DNA of 28,127 nucleotides, taken from the NCBI GenBank assembly GCA_025999315.1, contig BNXD01000018.1, positions 1 to 28,127 on the forward strand. The letters are read 5' to 3'. This document shows positions 24,300 through 28,127 of the stretch, piece after piece. How positions within the stretch are numbered: position 1 is the first letter of the stretch; each line of letters starts with the position of its first letter. Origin of the DNA: Bacteroidia bacterium (GTDB taxonomy: Bacteria; Bacteroidota; Bacteroidia; Bacteroidales; Rikenellaceae). The notes under the pieces were generated by a model that was given only the letters and a program-made list of their open reading frames with translations, was not told where the DNA came from and searched no databases. Position numbers and translations under genes: made by a program.

Positions 24300-26912
24300 A
24301 TGAAAACATTACTCAACAATATTTCGCAGGGGCTGGCGGCCGCGGCTCTCGGCATGATGATATTGACCGGTTGCGCCTCGGACGATGCCCAGCCGGCAGG
24401 TACACCCACTTCCCAACGGCCCGAGATAATCAATCCCGCGGGTAACGACGTCATACTTTTCGATGCAGGCTTCGAGGCTGCGCCCGGCGATGAGACCGAT
24501 CCGGCCCAGCAGGCCGCGCAAGCCTTCAGGGCTGTCGACCAGACGGGCGACACCCGCACCTCGATCGACGGACTGTCGACCAAGTGGGTTGCGGGCGACA
24601 AGATAGGCGTGTTCAGCGACAATGCCCGCATCGCGGACGTGGGCGAGGACACCGGCGATGTCTCCTCCCCATACAAGGTTGTCAACTTCCCCCTGACCGC
24701 TGTCTCGAACAACGGCGCCAGCGCCTTCAGCGGCACGATGTATTGGAAAAACAACTCGTCCGATCACGTCTTCTACGCCTACTATCCCCACAGCGCGACA
24801 GATGCGGCCAAATCAGCGGTGCCCATCGAGGTGAAGCCGGTCCAGAACCAGACGGCAGGCAGCAACCCGGCCCATGTGAGCGACCACGACTTTCTGATCG
24901 CTCACGAAACCACGGTCAATCCCGATCCCATTTGGGGCGGCACACCCGACAACAAGGTCCATTTCTCGTTCAAAAGGGTGTTCTGCATGATAGAGTTCCG
25001 CATCAAGGGCAGCGGCAATATCTCGAGGGTCAACCTCTCGTCGGCCGACGCCAACGATGTGCTGGCCTTCACCGGGGCCACGATCAGCCTGACGCCGTCG
25101 GCCCCTGCTTCGGGCTCGAACTACACCATCCCTCTCGCGGGGACCGGAGTTGTCAAATACAAAAGCGTGATACTGAATGTTCCCTCGACGGCGCTCACCT
25201 CTCCGGCATCGTACGCCGACGCCAAGAAGTTCTACATGGTGATCAACCCGTCGGACCTGACGGGCAAGTCGCTCGACATACGCATGACCATCGACGGGCA
25301 GGTCAAACGACTCTCCAAGACGGGCATCAACTTCCTCCGCGGCAAGAAATATGTGGTCAACATCGACGCCTCGACGGCGGAGAACCTTATCGGCAGTGAG
25401 GTGCTCATAGAGAAGTCGGCTCTCGGCGATATGGCCGCCAAAATTGACGCTTGCGGAACCGCAAGAGCCGACATCACCAACCTTAAGATCACCGGGCCGA
25501 TGAATGCGAACGATTTCACTCAGCTCGGGGTCGCCAACCTGCCCAACCTGGCGCAGATCGATCTGGGCGGAGTAACAGCGCTTCCGACAGTTGGGATTGG
25601 GCAGAATCGCAAACCTAATGCCATCCCCAGCAGTATATTCACCAGCAATACTTCGCTGCAGATTGTGATACTGCCCTCGTTAGCGTCGATGCAGAATCTT
25701 GCTGACGGCGCATTTGGCAACTGCACAAATCTTTACTCCGTATCTACGCCGGGCGTATCGGACAGCATGTTCCCCAGCACTCTTCTGGGAATCGGAACTA
25801 ACGCCTTCGTGGGATGCGTCAGCCTGACCGGCACGCTCAACTTCCCGGCGTCGTTGACGGGGATCGGAATTAGCGCTTTCGAGGATTGTGGTTCGCTGAC
25901 AGGTCCGCTCACCATAGGCAACGCTATAGCTTCGGTAGGGGCAATGGCCTTTAAGGGGTGCACGGGCCTCACCGGCGCTTTGAACATTACCTACTCCGGC
26001 ATAACGATCGGCGCCAATGCCTTCAACGGTTGCACAGGGTTCTCGTCGCTGACACTGCCCGACAGCGTTGGCGGTAGCGGTAACGGGATCGGCGCGAGCG
26101 CATTCTTCGGTTGCAAGAACCTTGCAGGTACGCTGACGCTGCCCTCAGACATTACCCGGATCAACAACAATACCTTCTATGGTTGCGAAAAGTTGGGCCT
26201 GGTGTCAGGCACGCCAACTATGCTGAATATCCCGGCAAGTACGGAGCTCGTTGGCGAACGGGCATTCGAGGGATGCAAAGGCTTCTCGGGGCTGACATTC
26301 CAAGCTACGAGCGCGATACGCACCATTGGCAATATGGCCTTCAAAAATTGCAGCAGCTTTGCGGGTGCGCTCACCATCCCCAACGGGATCAACACCATCG
26401 GAGACGAAGCTTTTGTCGGGTGCGGTTTCACGGGCGCGCTCACGATAGGTAATTTCGGTACGCACACTTACGAAAGTGATATTAATATCCAAATATCCGC
26501 TATTGGCGGATCCGCTTTCCTGAACTGCCGTTTCAGCTCGCTGTCGATCGGCACAGATCTGAAAGTCATCAATACGATGGCGTTCAGGGGCTGCAATCTG
26601 ATCTCGGGGACGCTCACGCTGCCTTCGACGCTGACCGACATCTCGCGGTATGCTTTCTACAATTGCTCGGGCCTCTCGGGCACATGTACCATACCCTCGA
26701 CCGTAATCGACTTGAAAGCATATGCTTTCTACGGTACGGGCATCACGACGTTCAATGTACCGTGGACCACCTCGGCGGCGATTCCGACACTGGAGGCAGG
26801 ACTGCAGACCTTCCCCTCGGGTGCGCAGGTCAAAATCCCGGGGTCATCCTATCAGTCCTACTATCTGTCCAAAAACTGGCCGGGAGATGGCGGCGCCACG
26901 CTGACGTGGTAG
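24300..26912 (+). CDS. Fimbrillin-like / BspA-type leucine-rich repeat surface lipoprotein
   Basis: An 870-residue lipoprotein with lipobox LTGC (Cys 25). The N-terminal part (about 80-360) is fimbrillin-family like: TRTSIDGLSTKWVAGDKIGV, HVFYAYYPHSA, FSFKRVFCMIEFRIKG and a closing INFLRGKKYVVNIDAST. The C-terminal part (about 445-820) has around a dozen BspA-type LRR_5 units with the pattern IGxxAFxGCxxLxGxLxIPxxL, for example IGTNAFVGCVSLTGTLNFPA. The tail ends YLSKNWPGDGG. LRR_5 proteins bind host matrix or other bacteria in Tannerella and Treponema. The fusion places an adhesive repeat on a pilin-like base. It is separated from the pilus locus by 1.9 kb of repeats and forms its own unit with the small gene before it. 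Confidence 0.85.
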   Translation: MKTLLNNISQGLAAAALGMMILTGCASDDAQPAGTPTSQRPEIINPAGNDVILFDAGFEAAPGDETDPAQQAAQAFRAVDQTGDTRTSIDGLSTKWVAGDKIGVFSDNARIADVGEDTGDVSSPYKVVNFPLTAVSNNGASAFSGTMYWKNNSSDHVFYAYYPHSATDAAKSAVPIEVKPVQNQTAGSNPAHVSDHDFLIAHETTVNPDPIWGGTPDNKVHFSFKRVFCMIEFRIKGSGNISRVNLSSADANDVLAFTGATISLTPSAPASGSNYTIPLAGTGVVKYKSVILNVPSTALTSPASYADAKKFYMVINPSDLTGKSLDIRMTIDGQVKRLSKTGINFLRGKKYVVNIDASTAENLIGSEVLIEKSALGDMAAKIDACGTARADITNLKITGPMNANDFTQLGVANLPNLAQIDLGGVTALPTVGIGQNRKPNAIPSSIFTSNTSLQIVILPSLASMQNLADGAFGNCTNLYSVSTPGVSDSMFPSTLLGIGTNAFVGCVSLTGTLNFPASLTGIGISAFEDCGSLTGPLTIGNAIASVGAMAFKGCTGLTGALNITYSGITIGANAFNGCTGFSSLTLPDSVGGSGNGIGASAFFGCKNLAGTLTLPSDITRINNNTFYGCEKLGLVSGTPTMLNIPASTELVGERAFEGCKGFSGLTFQATSAIRTIGNMAFKNCSSFAGALTIPNGINTIGDEAFVGCGFTGALTIGNFGTHTYESDINIQISAIGGSAFLNCRFSSLSIGTDLKVINTMAFRGCNLISGTLTLPSTLTDISRYAFYNCSGLSGTCTIPSTVIDLKAYAFYGTGITTFNVPWTTSAAIPTLEAGLQTFPSGAQVKIPGSSYQSYYLSKNWPGDGGATLTW

Positions 26913-27058
26913 CCCCCTGCTGAACCCGAATCGCCACGGCCTTGGACGTTCCGGTTGCGGAGTTGCTCGATGCGCCACGATACGTTACGGATGGCGGAAC
27001 CGGTGTGTCCGAGTTGCGGGGCAAGGCTGGAAAAAACGGAGAAGAAATTGTGATCGCC

Positions 27059-27400
27059 ATGGCAAGGAAAGATGCCATACAGGTGTTCGAGGACAGGCAT
27101 GTTCGTTCCGTTTGGGATGCCGAGACCGGGAAATAGTATATCTCCATAGTGGATGTGATCGAGGTGCTGACCGAAAGCGACAGACCTCGAAAGTATTGGA
27201 GTGTGCTTAAAACACGACTTAAAGCTGAAGGGAGCGAGTTGGCTACAAATTGTAGTCAACTGAAACTGCCTGCTGCCGACGGGAAAAAATATTTGACGGA
27301 CGTCGCCGATGTAGAGCAACTGTTCCGGTTGATCCAGTCCATCCCCTCCCCCAAAGCCGAGCCGTTTAAGATGTGGCTGGACTCGAACTCTGAGTTATGA
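27059..27400 (+). pseudogene. BRO-N family gene, broken by nonsense codon and truncated
   Basis: One frame runs from ATG 27059: MARKDAIQVFEDRHVRSVWD, AETGK, stop (TAG 27134-27136), YISIVDVIEVLTESDRPRKY, WSVLKTRLKAEG, LFRLIQSIPSPKAEPFKMWL, then a stop at 27398. Intact BRO-N/phage-antirepressor-like proteins in Bacteroidales carry Trp at the stop position (GKWYxSIVDV), so TGG became TAG. They also continue for well over 100 more residues beyond PFKxWL. The rest is missing here. Such proteins are DNA-binding accessory proteins of phages and mobile elements. A 5'-truncated start at 27149 could make only 83 aa. A relic of mobile DNA next to the repeat cluster. Confidence 0.8.
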
Positions 27401-27469
27401 GGTGGTTATGAATTATGTGTTCAGATTGTAAAACGGGGCGAAAAGGTTTGTAATCCCAAAAATAGACGA

Positions 27470-27516
27470 GCGGGCGGCGGTGGAGAAATTGTTTTCTCCA
27501 CCGCCGCCCGCTTTTT
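27470..27516 (+). terminator. Strong Rho-independent terminator
   Basis: A perfect 19-bp GC-rich stem (27470-27488 with 27493-27511), a four-base TTGT loop and a TTTTT tract. It lies about 70 bases after the BRO relic and may once have ended that gene or the longer LRR transcript, for which no nearer terminator was seen. Confidence 0.9.
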
Positions 27517-27526
27517 GTATGCCCGC

Positions 27527-27988
27527 CGCCGCTTGCGAGCTGCGATGACAATACTTCCCATATTAGAAACTACCGGTTGTGCTATTTGAAAGGTTGGTTT
27601 AAATGCGTCAAGTCAAAGCTAAGGCTGCCCGCAGACGGCGGTGGGCTGCCCTGTGGTGGTCGGACCCGATGCCGTAAGGCGAGGGCGTGCTGGCATATTC
27701 TGCAGCCCTCCGCCCAAAAGCGCCCAAAAGCGCCCAAAAGCGCCCAAGGAGCACCCAAGGAGCACAGAGTGCGGCTGCGGCTGTGCGCGGCTCTTCGAGC
27801 CGCAAAGACAATACTTTTCATTTTGCAGTTTTGCCAGTCAAAACTGCCGACTCCCTCGCCCCCCAGCGGCTTTTAGCCGCTGGGGGGGGCGGGGGGGGAC
27901 TGCAGGCTGTCGACCTCTTCGAGGCCGAAAAGCAGGCAGCATTTTTGCTTTAAACTTAAGTTTGTCCGTTGTCGAATGTCTGTTGGGA
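27527..27988. repeat. Dispersed ~400 bp repeat, copy 2, with a truncated unit in front
   Basis: From 27565 this is homologous to copy 1 (22733-23137), including the CGATGCCGTAAGGCGAGGGC block and the final CTTAAGTTTGTCCGTTGTC. A 10-base unit CGCCCAAAAG is expanded here (27713-27745), where copy 1 has a shorter CGCCCCAGAAG version. Just before it, 27540-27565 carries the GCGATGACAATACTTC.CATATTAGA module that in copy 1 lies inside the repeat (22976-23005), as if a truncated unit preceded it. A hairpin AGCGGCT/AGCCGCT lies at about 27865-27881, inside a C-run/G-run pair. Confidence 0.75.
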
Positions 27989-28000
27989 CCATTGCGCCCT

Positions 28001-28127
28001 GGTAGAAGGTATAGATCACCGACTCGTTGGGCGTTACCGCAACATTGCGGGCGTGGATCTTGATATAGGTAGCCTGTTTGGGGGCATAGAGGTTCTTGAG
28101 CTTGACGTTGGTGTTGGTCACCGTCCC
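28001..28127 (-). other. Exact 127 bp inverted copy of part of tip gene 2 (probable assembly edge)
   Basis: The last 127 bases are the exact reverse complement of 20650-20776 inside the second tip-type gene. The match stops at one base (C in the gene, A here), and the adjoining sequence comes from the ~400 bp repeat. The reading frame on the minus strand is a fusion of gene and repeat, not a gene in its own right. An exact match of 127 bases that reaches the window end is what a de Bruijn overlap would give, so its biological reality is doubtful. Confidence 0.75.

Noticed and set aside
28001..28127. Template repeat of a diversity-generating retroelement
   Set aside because: The copy matches the middle of the tip gene, not its 3' end, shows no adenine-specific changes, and no reverse transcriptase gene is in the window.

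Overview
The window looks like a high-GC Bacteroidales chromosome fragment, probably Alistipes/Rikenellaceae-like. The evidence is a Bacteroidetes-type promoter (TTTG-N19-TAnnTTTG), no Shine-Dalgarno sequences, an ECF sigma/FecR pair of the Bacteroidetes kind, and a long array of fimbrillin-type lipoproteins. Genus placement is an inference from gene content and base composition. No tRNA, rRNA, CRISPR array or intact transposase gene was seen.

Layout. (1) 1-2294: the end of a sugar-catabolism operon, with the C-terminus of a GPH/MFS-type sugar transporter, an L-fucose/L-arabinose isomerase-like protein and a DUF4867-like protein, closed by a strong terminator. (2) 2415-4229: an ECF sigma factor on the minus strand with its own promoter and terminator, then about 1.1 kb of regulatory DNA that carries a duplicated motif. 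(3) 4230-7801: a FecR anti-sigma factor, an outer-membrane DUF3575 protein with an N-terminal STN signalling domain, and a DUF3868/OmpA-like protein, tightly packed. (4) 7802-8574: a repeat-rich regulatory gap. (5) 8575-22341: a type V pilus (FimA/Mfa1-type) locus of nine consecutive lipoprotein genes: a major fimbrillin, a hairpin, a FimB/Mfa2-like anchor, five fimbrillin-family subunits, then, after a palindromic repeat, two very large paralogues with a FISUMP-like C-terminal domain that are candidate tip adhesins. (6) 22342-24092: non-coding DNA packed with repeats, including a tandem repeat, a terminator, a dispersed ~400 bp repeat and an 819 bp element with 133-134 bp inverted arms. (7) 24093-26912: a 50-aa small protein and a fimbrillin/BspA-like leucine-rich-repeat lipoprotein. 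(8) 27059-28127: a broken BRO-family gene, a strong terminator, a second copy of the ~400 bp repeat, and a terminal 127 bp exact inverted copy of part of the second tip gene that probably marks an assembly edge.

How it may work together. The sigma factor, FecR and STN-DUF3575 protein resemble a FecI-FecR-FecA cell-surface signalling chain in which the TonB-dependent receptor is replaced by a pilus-locus barrel protein. Signal or assembly state at the outer membrane could therefore feed back on pilus expression. Lipoprotein pilins would be exported through the Lol pathway and assembled on the surface. The hairpin after the major pilin would give a large excess of stalk subunit over anchor and tip subunits. 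The signalling model is inference; the gene order and domains are read from the sequence.
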